A DNA stretch of 6,006 nt. Source: Schlesneria sp. GTDB lineage: Bacteria; Planctomycetota; Planctomycetia; Planctomycetales; Planctomycetaceae. The stretch is taken from positions 1 through 6,006 of the forward strand of contig JANXOO010000663.1 of assembly GCA_025353525.1 (NCBI GenBank), in the 5' to 3' direction. Position 1 is the stretch's first letter; every line of letters starts with the position of its first letter. The position numbers were made by a program, and so were the translations under genes. The notes below the pieces were generated by a model. It did no database searches, had not been told where the DNA came from, and saw only the letters and a program-made list of their open reading frames with translations. This document shows, one piece after another, positions 1 through 6,006 of this stretch.

Positions 1-128
1 CGCCTGATCGAAAGCGGGTTTCTGTGGTCGCTGCTGCACTTACACCTGGAAGACACTGCGCGACGTTGTTCGCTTTGCCCGATCCACAGCTCCGAAATTT
101 TTGGAATCTGCTCATTTAAGAAGTAGTT
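1..128. other. Upstream region with no assigned gene
   Basis: Two + strand frames are open from the left edge: frame 3 runs to TAA at 117-119 and ends ...DPQLRNFWNLLI, and frame 1 runs to TAG at 124-126. Either could be the 3' end of an upstream gene, but at about 40 residues I recognise neither. The operon promoter may also lie here, but I see no convincing -35/-10 pair. The only Shine-Dalgarno-like bases before the adaptor gene are the weak AAGAAG at 118-123. Confidence 0.3.
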
Positions 129-1442
129 ATGCAATTTGCCTCATCCGGTTTTCGCCTGCTGTCGGAGTTCGTGAGTTCCATTTCATCGGGTTGCCGTTTT
201 CAACGATCAAAACGCGATGTGCAGTTTCCTGCGTTTCTGCTGATGCTGTGCCTGTTTTCCGGGTGCAAGCCGGCAGCACCGACTTCGACCAAACCGGTGA
301 CTCCCTCGACAGTGACCAAAGAAGATCAACTCACTACGGTGGAACTGACCGAAGCTGCCGCGCAGCGGCTTGGAGTTCAAACGGCGGTCGTTGAAATGCG
401 CCCAATGCCTCGATTCCGCACTTATGGGGGCGAGGTCATGCTACCGACCGGTGCCACCATCGTCGTTTCAGCACCTGTTGCCGGAATACTGCAACTGCCT
501 GCGGGGGCTCGGGAAATCAAGGCAGGAGTCGCAGTTACCGCTCAACAACCATTGTTGACACTGTTGCCGCTGGTTCTGACACCGTCGGAACGAACGGCGC
601 TGGCGGTGGCTCGAACGGGCATCGCGACCCAGCGAGCGGATGCAGGGGCGCAGGTCGAGCAGGCTCAAATCACGGTGAGTGCAGCGAAGATTGCACTCGA
701 CCGCGCCAAAAAGCTGTTCGAAAGAAATGTCGGTAAAGCTCAGGATGTTGACGATCAGACGGCTCGGGTTGAACTCGGCGAACAGCAACTCGAAGCAGCA
801 TTGTCACGCAAGAAAATCGTCGATCAGATTCGCCTCGACGACGATTCGGGGCACGAGCCATCGCCGATGATGATCGAGTCACCTCAGGCGGGCATCGTCC
901 GCAGCGTCCACGTCAAACCTGGTGAAATCGTCAATACAGGGTCGCCGCTCTTTGAAGTCATGAACGGCGAAACACTGTGGGTTCGAGTTCCTGTCTATGT
1001 CGGCGAGGTCGCGGGGATTGCGCCCGATGCCCCGGCTGAAATTGGCGAACTTTCGTCGCGACCAGGTCAAAACCGGTTGAAAGCACAACCGATCGCCGCA
1101 CCACCGACTGCAACGGCACTCGCCGCGACACTCGACGTGTACTATGAACTTTCAAATGCCGGTGCGACCTTGCGACCGGGTCAACGAGTCAGCGTCGAAG
1201 TGCCGCTTTCGGGCGACGCGGAACAACTGATGCTTCCCTGGTCGGCTGTTGTTCAGGACATTCATGGAGGGCACTGGGTCTACGAGCAATTGGCTGAGCA
1301 CAAATTCGTACGTCGGCGTTTGCAGATCAAACGGGTCATCGACTCCTGGGCCGTGATCGAACGGGGACCTCCGGCGGGGACAACCGTCGTCGTCGCAGGT
1401 GCCGCAGAAATCTTCGGAGACGAATTCGGGTTCGGCAAGTAA
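129..1442 (+). CDS. RND efflux periplasmic adaptor (membrane fusion protein), lipoprotein
   Basis: This 437-residue protein is a membrane-fusion protein of the HlyD/CusB type, which bridges an RND permease to an outer-membrane channel. A hydrophobic stretch at residues 33-45 runs into LFSGC, a lipobox-like site with Cys46 as the probable lipidated residue, so it should be a membrane-anchored periplasmic lipoprotein. A Thr/Pro/Lys linker (48-65) follows. A first half-lipoyl segment lies near 108-150 (VVSAPVAGILQLPAGA, then PLLTLLP). A helical hairpin rich in Ala, Gln, Glu and Arg spans about 152-232. The second half-lipoyl segment is at 248-280 (ESPQAGIVRSVHVKPGEIV). A beta-barrel covers about 282-360, with LRPGQRVSVEVPL at its end, and a membrane-proximal domain runs 366-430. 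The length is normal for the family. The ATG at 129 has only a weak AAGAAG upstream and leaves a long, Arg/Lys-containing leader before the hydrophobic core, so a later GTG (219, residue 31) is possible. I see no His- or Met-rich metal-binding tail. The permease gene follows after 68 bases, which points to one operon. Confidence 0.93.
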   Translation: MQFASSGFRLLSEFVSSISSGCRFQRSKRDVQFPAFLLMLCLFSGCKPAAPTSTKPVTPSTVTKEDQLTTVELTEAAAQRLGVQTAVVEMRPMPRFRTYGGEVMLPTGATIVVSAPVAGILQLPAGAREIKAGVAVTAQQPLLTLLPLVLTPSERTALAVARTGIATQRADAGAQVEQAQITVSAAKIALDRAKKLFERNVGKAQDVDDQTARVELGEQQLEAALSRKKIVDQIRLDDDSGHEPSPMMIESPQAGIVRSVHVKPGEIVNTGSPLFEVMNGETLWVRVPVYVGEVAGIAPDAPAEIGELSSRPGQNRLKAQPIAAPPTATALAATLDVYYELSNAGATLRPGQRVSVEVPLSGDAEQLMLPWSAVVQDIHGGHWVYEQLAEHKFVRRRLQIKRVIDSWAVIERGPPAGTTVVVAGAAEIFGDEFGFGK

Positions 1443-1510
1443 TCCCGTTCACTCCGTTTGCCCCCGGTTTTCCAAAAATCTGAGACCTCTGATTTCTGCT
1501 GGAATAATTC

Positions 1511-4500
1511 ATGACCTGGCTTGTTACGACATCCTTGAAACTTCGAGTTCTGGTTCTTGCCGCTTCGATCGTTCTGGTCATCGTTGGTGCCAGAACGTTG
1601 AAGAACGCACCGCTGGATGTCTTTCCTGAATTTGCACCTCCGCTGGTCGAGATTCAAACGGAAGCACCCGGACTGTCGACGGAAGAAGTCGAAAGCCTGA
1701 TTACAATTCCGCTGGAAAACGGATTGAAGGGAACTCCGTGGCTGAAGACGTTACGGTCCAAATCGGTCCTCGGCCTTTCATCAGTGGTCCTCATCTTCCC
1801 CCAGGGAACGGATCTTATTCGGGCGAGGCAATTCGTACAGGAACGACTGGCGATGGAAGCAGCCCGGTTACCTGCGGTTGCTCATCCGCCGGTGATGTTG
1901 TCTCCATTGTCGTCGACGAGTCGTGTCCTGAAAATCGGCGTGACTTCGAAAACGCTGACGCAAATGGAACTGAGTGAACTGGCCAAATGGACAATTCGGC
2001 CAAATCTGATGGCCATTCAAGGGGTCGCGAACGTCGCGATCTGGGGCCAACGCGATCATCAGATTCAGGTTCTCGTCAATCCCGAGAGGTTGCGGCGGCA
2101 CTCGGTGACACTCGACGCCGTCCAACGCACGGTGGCGGATGCTGTATCGCTCGGTGGCGGCGGATTTGTCGACACACCCAATCAGCGGATTTCCGTACGC
2201 CAGTTATCGGGCGTCACCAGCCCCGAAGAACTCGGTGCCGCGATCGTCGACTTCCGTTCCGGTTCTCCGATCCTGCTGGGAGACGTCGCCGACATTGTCG
2301 TTGGACACCCGTCGCCGATCGGCGACGCGGTCATCAATGACGGACCCGGCCTGCTGCTGATCGTCGAGAAACAGCCGTGGGGGAATACGCTCGAAGTCAC
2401 GCAGAAGGTCGAAGCGGCAATCGAATTACTGAAGCCCGGCCTGAAAGGTGTCGACATCGATCCGACCATTTTTCGACCGGCGACATTCATCGAACGGTCC
2501 CTGCACAATCTGAGGATCGCGATGGGGATCGGTTGCCTGCTGGTGATCGCGATCCTGCTGATGTTTCTGTTTGACTGGCGAACGTCACTCATTAGCCTGA
2601 CCGCGATTCCGTTGTCGCTGATTGCCGCAGCACTGGTGCTTTACTACACCGGGTCGACGATCAACACGATGGTCATTGCCGGATTGGTGATTGCTTTAGG
2701 TGAGGTCGTCGACGACGCCATTATCGATGTCGAAAACATCTTGCGGCGACTGACAATCAACAGAACGCTGGCCATGCCACTGTCGCCGTTTCAGGTCGTA
2801 TTGCAAGCGTCGCTGGAAGTCCGCAGTGCGGTCGTCTACGCCAGCCTGATCGTCACGCTTGTCTTTCTGCCAGTATTGTTTCTGGATGGGGTTTCGGGCT
2901 CGTTCTTTCGGCCGCTGGCAATCGCCTACATCCTGGCGATCCTCGCTTCGCTGCTGGTCGCGTTGACGGTGACGCCAGCGCTGTCACTCATGCTGCTGCC
3001 AGGTGCAACGAAAGAACGTCACGAAGCTCCGCTCGCACACGCGTTGAAGAGAATGTACGGATCGGTACTTCCGTTTTTTATGGGGCGACCACGCAGCGCG
3101 GTGGCTCTGGTTGCAGTGATGTTTATCCTGACCGGATACACAGTGACAACACTCGGCGAAGAATTTCTGCCGAACTTTAAAGAGACCGATTTCCTGATGC
3201 ACTGGGTTGAAAAGCCGGGGACATCTCTGGAAGCGATGCAGCGAATTACAGTGGAAGTCAGTCGCGAATTACGAGCGATTCCCGGCGTGCGCAATTTCGG
3301 TTCGCACATCGGACGAGCGGAAGTTGCCGACGAAGTCGTCGGACCCAACTTTACCGAACTTTGGATCAGCGTTGACCCCGACGTGCCGCTCGGACCAACC
3401 GTTACCAAAATCGAAGAGGTGATCAAAGGTTATCCCGGCCTGTATCGTGACGTACTGACGTACTTGAAAGAACGCATCAAGGAAGTTCTGACCGGAGCAG
3501 GGGCCACGATCGTCGTTCGAGTTTACGGATCGGATCTGGCGGTGTTGCGTGCCAAAGCTCAGGAAATTTATGCCACGATGAAAGAGGTTCCTGGCGTTGA
3601 CACACCCAAAGTCGAACCGCAGGTACTGGTCCCTCAGTTCCAGGTACGACTCCGTCCCGATGCAACATCGCGATTCGGATTGACGGGCGGTCAGGTTCGT
3701 CGTGCCGTGGCAACACTGGTCAAAGGGACAAAAGTTGGAGAAGTCTACGCCGAGCAAAAGAGTATCGATGTCGTCGTCTGGGGAACGCCCGATCAGCGAT
3801 CAGATCTTTCGTCATTGCAGCGATTGCTGATCGATCTTCCCATAGGTGGCGGACACGTTCCGTTGAGTGATGTGGCAGAAATTTCGGTGGTCCCGGCCCC
3901 GAACGAAATCAAACACGAACAGGCATCACGTCGGATCGATATCACGTGTAATGTGAAAGGCCGCGACCTGGGCTCGGTCGCTCGTGAGATCAAAGTGGCG
4001 GTTCAAAAACTCGATTTCCCACAGGGATACCACCCGGAATTTCTTGGTGAATACGCCGCCCGAGCTGAATCGCAGCAGCGACTGTTCGCACTGGCCGGAT
4101 TGTCGATGATCGGAATTCTGCTGCTGCTGCACGTCGACTTTCAGTCTTGGAAACTGACGGCGATCGTGTTTCTGACGATCCCGTTTGCGCTCGTCGGTGG
4201 CGTTGCCGGTGTCATGCTCGACAACGGAATTCTCTCGCTCGGCTCGCTGGTCGGCTTTGTAACGGTTCTCGGCATCGCTGCGAGAAACGGTATTATGCTG
4301 GTCAGCCACTACCGTCATCTGGAAGAACAGGAACATGAACCGTTTGGCCCGGCTTTGGTGAAGCGCGGTTCTGAAGAACGTCTGGCCCCAATTCTGATGA
4401 CGGTTCTTGCAACGGGACTGGCACTGGTCCCGTTGGTCTGGGGAGGCAATCTGCCGGGTCACGAGATCGAATACCCGATGGCCGTTGTCATTCTGGGCGG

Positions 4501-4585
4501 GTTGGTGACATCGACAATCCTCAACCTGTTTTTGCTTCCGCCAATCTATCTGGCGTTTGGCAAAGTGCATCGCGTTTCAGAATGA
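1511..4585 (+). CDS. RND efflux permease, CusA/CzcA-like branch, substrate uncertain
   Basis: This 1024-residue, 12-TM inner-membrane permease is expected to be a proton-driven trimer that exports its substrate through the adaptor encoded just upstream. TM1 is about 11-28, the first porter domain 31-330, TM2-TM6 about 335-497, TM7 528-546, the second porter domain 547-855, and TM8-TM12 858-1015. The layout and length resemble CusA (about 1047 residues), with matching landmarks such as GEFLP-like EEFLPNF (551-557), IPFALVGG (890-897) and YRHLEE (934-939). TM4 reads [13 protein letters not shown] (397-409), with Asp401/Asp402 placed like AcrB Asp407/Asp408. TM10 reads AARNGIML (923-930), with Arg925 where AcrB has Lys940. 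RLAPILMT (957-964) places Arg957 and Thr964 like AcrB Arg971 and Thr978. Aligned from memory to E. coli CusA, the Met573/623/672 triad falls on His564, Phe614 and Glu658, so Cu(I)/Ag(I) export is not supported. The start is ATG with a weak GGAA 6 bases upstream. Divalent metals or organic compounds are both possible substrates. Confidence 0.96.
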   Translation: MTWLVTTSLKLRVLVLAASIVLVIVGARTLKNAPLDVFPEFAPPLVEIQTEAPGLSTEEVESLITIPLENGLKGTPWLKTLRSKSVLGLSSVVLIFPQGTDLIRARQFVQERLAMEAARLPAVAHPPVMLSPLSSTSRVLKIGVTSKTLTQMELSELAKWTIRPNLMAIQGVANVAIWGQRDHQIQVLVNPERLRRHSVTLDAVQRTVADAVSLGGGGFVDTPNQRISVRQLSGVTSPEELGAAIVDFRSGSPILLGDVADIVVGHPSPIGDAVINDGPGLLLIVEKQPWGNTLEVTQKVEAAIELLKPGLKGVDIDPTIFRPATFIERSLHNLRIAMGIGCLLVIAILLMFLFDWRTSLISLTAIPLSLIAAALVLYYTGSTINTMVIAGLVIALGEVVDDAIIDVENILRRLTINRTLAMPLSPFQVVLQASLEVRSAVVYASLIVTLVFLPVLFLDGVSGSFFRPLAIAYILAILASLLVALTVTPALSLMLLPGATKERHEAPLAHALKRMYGSVLPFFMGRPRSAVALVAVMFILTGYTVTTLGEEFLPNFKETDFLMHWVEKPGTSLEAMQRITVEVSRELRAIPGVRNFGSHIGRAEVADEVVGPNFTELWISVDPDVPLGPTVTKIEEVIKGYPGLYRDVLTYLKERIKEVLTGAGATIVVRVYGSDLAVLRAKAQEIYATMKEVPGVDTPKVEPQVLVPQFQVRLRPDATSRFGLTGGQVRRAVATLVKGTKVGEVYAEQKSIDVVVWGTPDQRSDLSSLQRLLIDLPIGGGHVPLSDVAEISVVPAPNEIKHEQASRRIDITCNVKGRDLGSVAREIKVAVQKLDFPQGYHPEFLGEYAARAESQQRLFALAGLSMIGILLLLHVDFQSWKLTAIVFLTIPFALVGGVAGVMLDNGILSLGSLVGFVTVLGIAARNGIMLVSHYRHLEEQEHEPFGPALVKRGSEERLAPILMTVLATGLALVPLVWGGNLPGHEIEYPMAVVILGGLVTSTILNLFLLPPIYLAFGKVHRVSE

Positions 4586-4643
4586 ACAGCCGACTGAGCC
4601 ACGATTTTGCAAATAGCTTCTGAATTCATCGGCGTTTCGACGT
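4586..4643. other. Convergent intergenic gap
   Basis: These 58 bases separate the stop of the permease (+) from the stop of the antitoxin-like gene (-). I see no strong GC stem followed by a T-run for either direction. The nearest hairpin is the one in the repeat beginning at 4644. Confidence 0.5.
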
Positions 4644-4690
4644 TCAAGGTAACGCGGCGGTACTCCGCTTGAGTTGACCGCTTTGTTCGG
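4644..4690. repeat. Imperfect hairpin repeat, short copy A
   Basis: On the + strand it starts CAAGGTAACGCGGCGG shortly after 4644 and ends CCGCTTGAGTTGACCGCTTTG..TTCGG. Both ends match copy B at 5333-5418: AAGGTAAC(G/A)CGGCGG on one side, and CCGCT(T/C)G(A/G)GTTGAC(C/T)G(C/T)TTT followed by GTTCGG on the other. The interior is only TACT here, against about 35 bases in copy B. The arms form a bulged hairpin (GCGG/CCGC inside, GGTAAC/GTTGACC outside). It encodes the tail of antitoxin 1 on the - strand. It could act as a weak bidirectional terminator between the convergent genes, but no T-run follows. Confidence 0.55.
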
Positions 4691-4844
4691 GATTCTTTTG
4701 TGTTGTACGGTCTACGACGTGTCGACCGTCTTTACCTTGGCGGGACTGCAAATCATCCACAATCTTTCCGAGGTCGTTGCCAAATAATGCCGCGTTTTCC
4801 TCTCGGACTCTTCGGATTTCTGAAACAATTGGATCATCAAACAT
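4644..4844 (-). CDS. Small antitoxin-like protein, partner of PIN toxin 1
   Basis: This 66-residue acidic/basic helical protein begins MFDDPIVSEIRRVREE, then has LFGNDLGKIVDDLQSRQ and GRHVV. That pattern matches small proteins commonly found directly after PIN-domain toxins of the type encoded here, and they are presumed to neutralise the toxin. Its ATG overlaps the last 8 bases of the PIN gene (4837-4844), and an AGGAG Shine-Dalgarno lies 7 bases upstream, so the start is well supported and translation is probably coupled to the toxin. The family-like part covers roughly residues 1-52. The last residues (from about SGQLKRSTAALP) are encoded by a repeat copy (4644-4690) and may not be native. 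Its toxin carries a nonsense codon, so this may now be an orphan antitoxin. The assignment rests on sequence style and context; I ran no database search. Confidence 0.7.
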   Translation of the reverse strand: MFDDPIVSEIRRVREENAALFGNDLGKIVDDLQSRQGKDGRHVVDRTTQKNPEQSGQLKRSTAALP

Positions 4845-5307
4845 TGATTAACTCCTGAGGCGTACAGATGACCGGCGATTTCAAACCGTGATCCGCGAGT
4901 ACCTCCTCAATTTTACGGCGAAACGATGGATTGGCAATGTGCTTGCAATTCCAGGTGAGTAAATAATCCATTTCGTTTTGTGCCGCAGCCGCAATATGGA
5001 CGGCGTCAATGGCCGCTTTGGTTGGCAGACCAACGCTGCGCAGTACGTCTTCGGCCAAGGCACGAGTATCCAATGTCATCGCAAGAACAGAAATGCCATC
5101 CACAAAAGCGAGGCGTTCGCGGGCTGCCACCGGATCACCCGCCGTGCATTCATCAATGACTGCCTGCGATACGAACAAATCAAAACTTGCTCGGTGGTCG
5201 TTCCACTATTGCAACGTCAGGAGTTGATTCGCTGCAAAGACGATATTGGAACCCGGACGAGAAGCCAAGTACCCAAAGACTGACGTTTCAAGGTAAACCG
5301 ACGGCAC
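4837..5307 (-). pseudogene. VapC-like PIN-domain toxin 1, interrupted by an amber codon
   Basis: Read from a GTG at 5307-5305, this frame encodes a complete 156-codon PIN-domain protein except for TAG at codon 34 (5208-5206). PIN proteins of VapC type are Mg2+-dependent ribonucleases held by an antitoxin. The N-terminal part reads MPSVYLETSVFGYLASRPGS and continues to LLTLQ, then the stop, then WNDHRASFDLFVSQAVIDEC, which continues the domain in the same frame. Probable acidic active-site residues are Glu7 (YLETS), Glu53 (VIDE), Asp101 (AAIDAVHIA) and Asp114 (MDYLLTWN). The C-terminus VICTPQELINV is typical of the family. A GGAGGG Shine-Dalgarno 8 bases upstream supports the GTG start. Related proteins usually have Trp around the stop position (WW), so TGG to TAG is the simplest change. 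A TTG at 5178 could start a 113-residue C-terminal piece, but it has no good ribosome site and would lack Glu7. A sequencing error or amber suppression are alternatives. Confidence 0.85.
4852..4856 (-). promoter_or_regulatory. Shine-Dalgarno of antitoxin 1
   Basis: AGGAG on the - strand lies 7 bases before the ATG at 4844 and inside the 3' end of the PIN toxin gene. It fixes the antitoxin start and shows that the antitoxin has its own ribosome entry even though the toxin frame is interrupted upstream. Confidence 0.75.
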
Positions 5308-5315
5308 GCTTCACT

Positions 5316-5321
5316 CCCTCC
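5316..5321 (-). promoter_or_regulatory. Shine-Dalgarno of PIN toxin 1
   Basis: GGAGGG on the - strand, 8 bases before the GTG at 5307. It is one of the best ribosome sites in the window. An in-frame TGA at 5313-5311, just upstream of the GTG, rules out an earlier start. Together they show that the toxin originally started here and not at the downstream TTG. Confidence 0.75.
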
Positions 5322-5332
5322 GGCGTCCGAAC

Positions 5333-5418
5333 GAACAAGGTAACACGGCGGCAGCCAAGTTGCTGTGAATTCAGTGAACGCCCGATCCGCCGCTCGGGTT
5401 GACTGTTTTGATGTTCGG
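5333..5418. repeat. Imperfect hairpin repeat, long copy B
   Basis: The + strand arms are GAACAAGGTAACACGGCGG (5333-5351) and CCGCCGCTCGGGTTGAC (5387-5403), with CGGCGG/CCGCCG able to pair and an outer, bulged GGTAAC/GTTGAC stem. The loop is about 35 bases. The outer flanks match copy A. It covers the last codons of antitoxin 2 (reading VNPSGGSGVH on the - strand) and most of the gap before PIN toxin 1. It resembles a REP/MITE-like palindromic unit, but no transposase or target duplication is visible. Confidence 0.55.
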
Positions 5419-5589
5419 CACTTCTGCATACGACACGATAAGGCGATTCGACTGTTCTTGCCAGAGAATCGCGGCCTCCGCAATCGCACTGATATCACCG
5501 CCGCATTCATCGGAAATCCGCTCACGCGTCTTGTGAATATCGGCAATCGTCGTATCGGCGGCATTACGTTTCGTCGTTTGGTTCGTCAT
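5371..5589 (-). CDS. Small antitoxin-like protein, partner of PIN toxin 2
   Basis: This 72-residue protein begins MTNQTTKRNAADTTIADI, continues HKTRERISDECGGDISAIAE and has an LWQEQSNRLIVSY segment. The helical IADIHxxRERIS...GDIxAI layout is the same general style as the IVSEIRRVREE...NDLGKIV part of the neighbouring antitoxin, and small proteins like this accompany PIN toxins. The ATG has a GAGGAG Shine-Dalgarno 7 bases upstream and lies inside the 3' end of PIN relic 2, whose restored frame ends at 5564, so the two overlap by 26 bases. Residues from about 61 on (VNPSGGSGVH) come from repeat copy B and may replace the original C-terminus. The reading frame is intact although its toxin is destroyed, so it is either an orphan still being expressed or simply not yet decayed. 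No experimental function can be read from the sequence. Confidence 0.67.
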   Translation of the reverse strand: MTNQTTKRNAADTTIADIHKTRERISDECGGDISAIAEAAILWQEQSNRLIVSYAEVPNIKTVNPSGGSGVH

Positions 5590-5777
5590 CCAACATCTCC
5601 TCGGGAGTGCAGATCAATGGAACGAAACAATTCCGCGCGGAAAGACCACGATGAATTCCCGGAAGAATCCGGGCATTTGCAATTCCATGTTAGCAAGTAG
5701 TCAACCCGATGATACGCCGCCGTCGCAATGTGCAAGGCATCAATTCGGGCTTGGGCAAGCTTCGCGTTCGCGGCCAG
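5564..5777 (-). pseudogene. VapC-like PIN-domain toxin 2, C-terminal relic with frameshift
   Basis: The - strand reads LAQARIDALHIATAAYHR then VDYLLTWNCK, the same C-terminal PIN block as toxin 1 (AAIDAVHIAAA..MDYLLTWNCK), with two of the conserved acidic positions (the Asp of ARID and of VDY). After Cys the homology moves to another frame: (I)ANARILPG, then FVPLICTPEEMLDDEPNDET ending in TAA at 5566-5564, equivalent to VICTPQEL in toxin 1. The junction is at 5678-5683. Compared with TGG AAT TGC AAG CAC ATT GCC AAT in toxin 1, 11 bases are missing, which fits deletion between two ATTGCA copies. Upstream of about 5777 no PIN sequence is found in any - strand frame, so the N-terminal two thirds with the first acidic residues is missing. 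In the unshifted frame the ORF runs on to a stop at 5588-5586, but that tail is not PIN-like. This is a non-functional toxin gene. Confidence 0.82.
5597..5602 (-). promoter_or_regulatory. Shine-Dalgarno of antitoxin 2
   Basis: GAGGAG on the - strand, 7 bases before the ATG at 5589. It lies within codons for the CTPEEM motif at the toxin's C-terminus. The same arrangement, a ribosome site inside the toxin's TPxEL/TPEEM codons, is seen in module 1. Confidence 0.7.
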
Positions 5778-6006
5778 GGTGCCGTGTTCCGCACGATCCT
5801 TCTCAAAGTGAGCGGTTGGAACGTGCTGCGGGCCTCGGCCTCGGAGAAGTTGCTCGCGATGGTCCAGGAAAAGATTACCAAACTGACGGGTGCCGGGGGG
5901 GCCCGGCCCTTTTTGGCAGACTCGACGACTCGCACATTCCCTCACCAGTCGATTCACGCGCTCCGAGATGGTCCCCAAACCGTTCAGATTCATGCCGCCG
6001 CGCGCG
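5709..6006 (+). CDS. Possible 5' part of an unidentified ORF running off the right edge
   Basis: From ATG at 5709 this + frame stays open through the window end (99 codons). Its middle reads AVFRTILLKVSGWNVL and EKLLAMVQEKITKLTG, then ARPFLADSTTRTFPHQSIHA, with a balanced amino-acid composition and an amphipathic helix-like stretch, unlike the Ser/Arg/Pro-rich neighbouring frames. The first 17 or so codons overlap the PIN relic on the other strand and cannot be native coding there. If the gene is real it probably starts later, for example at the GTG at 5784, which has AGGG a few bases upstream. It shares codon boundaries with an open - strand frame, so its composition may be an artefact. A run of seven G at 5895-5901 is a possible frameshift site. 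I do not recognise the product. Confidence 0.22.
   Translation, partial: MIRRRRNVQGINSGLGKLRVRGQGAVFRTILLKVSGWNVLRASASEKLLAMVQEKITKLTGAGGARPFLADSTTRTFPHQSIHALRDGPQTVQIHAAAR

Noticed and set aside
1443..1510. Separate promoter or attenuator between the adaptor and permease genes
   Set aside because: The 68 bases show no convincing promoter pair, stable stem or leader peptide; a simple co-transcribed spacer is enough.
2182..2592. - strand open frame of 136 codons inside the permease gene
   Set aside because: Ser/Arg/Pro-rich antisense shadow of the first porter domain and TM2, with no recognisable motif.
3926..4570. Long - strand open frame (214 codons) opposite the permease
   Set aside because: It lies wholly antisense to clearly conserved permease sequence, and its composition (rich in Gln, Arg, His, Asp) is typical of an antisense shadow.
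4651..4676. Rho-independent terminator for the efflux operon
   Set aside because: The GCGG/CCGC stem is short and bulged and no T-run follows on the + strand, so a terminator call is not supported.
4837..5178. A 113-residue PIN protein starting at TTG 5178 as an intact toxin
   Set aside because: The domain clearly continues upstream across a TAG to a GTG with a strong Shine-Dalgarno. The short form lacks the first acidic residue and the first strand of the PIN fold and has no good ribosome site.
5282..5304. Third copy of the hairpin repeat, because of GACGTTTCAAGGTAAACC
   Set aside because: It shares only a short CAAGGTAA core with the repeat and encodes the conserved SVYLETS start of PIN toxin 1, so the match is explained by coding sequence and chance.
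5586..5993. Open - strand frame of 135 codons as a genuine protein
   Set aside because: Only its segment near 5777-5674 is PIN-like. The part before it resembles nothing I know, and the part after it is out of frame with the conserved toxin C-terminus, so it is a chance fusion through a frameshift.

Overview
The window reads as bacterial chromosomal DNA of moderately high GC content. It is probably from a planctomycete or a similar soil or water bacterium. That placement is an inference from codon use, the lipoprotein-anchored RND adaptor, and the style of the PIN/antitoxin modules; no rRNA or marker gene is present to confirm it.

Left part (1-4585, + strand): a two-gene efflux operon. A lipoprotein membrane-fusion (adaptor) protein at 129-1442 is followed after 68 bases by a 1024-residue RND permease of the CusA/CzcA-like branch at 1511-4585. 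Together they would form the inner-membrane and periplasmic parts of a tripartite pump. No outer-membrane TolC/CusC-type gene and no regulator lie in the window. By alignment from memory, the permease lacks the copper/silver methionine triad of CusA. Its proton-relay residues look like those of AcrB, with Arg in place of the TM10 Lys, so the substrate should not be assumed to be Cu(I)/Ag(I).

Right part (4586-6006, - strand): the remains of two tandem PIN-toxin/antitoxin modules, convergent with the efflux operon. In each module the toxin comes first and its 3' end overlaps the start of a small antitoxin-like gene. Reading on the - strand from the right edge: a PIN toxin relic (about 5777-5564) that lacks its N-terminal half and is frameshifted by what looks like an 11-base deletion; an intact antitoxin-like ORF (5589-5371); a full-length PIN toxin (5307-4837) with a strong Shine-Dalgarno but an in-frame amber codon at position 34; and a second intact antitoxin-like ORF (4844-4644). 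Both toxins are therefore broken while both antitoxins remain open.

The last codons of both antitoxin ORFs lie in two copies of one imperfect, hairpin-forming repeat (4644-4690 and 5333-5418), read in different frames. At the right edge (5709-6006) a + strand frame stays open off the window end. It lies beside the point where PIN homology stops, and I could not identify it.
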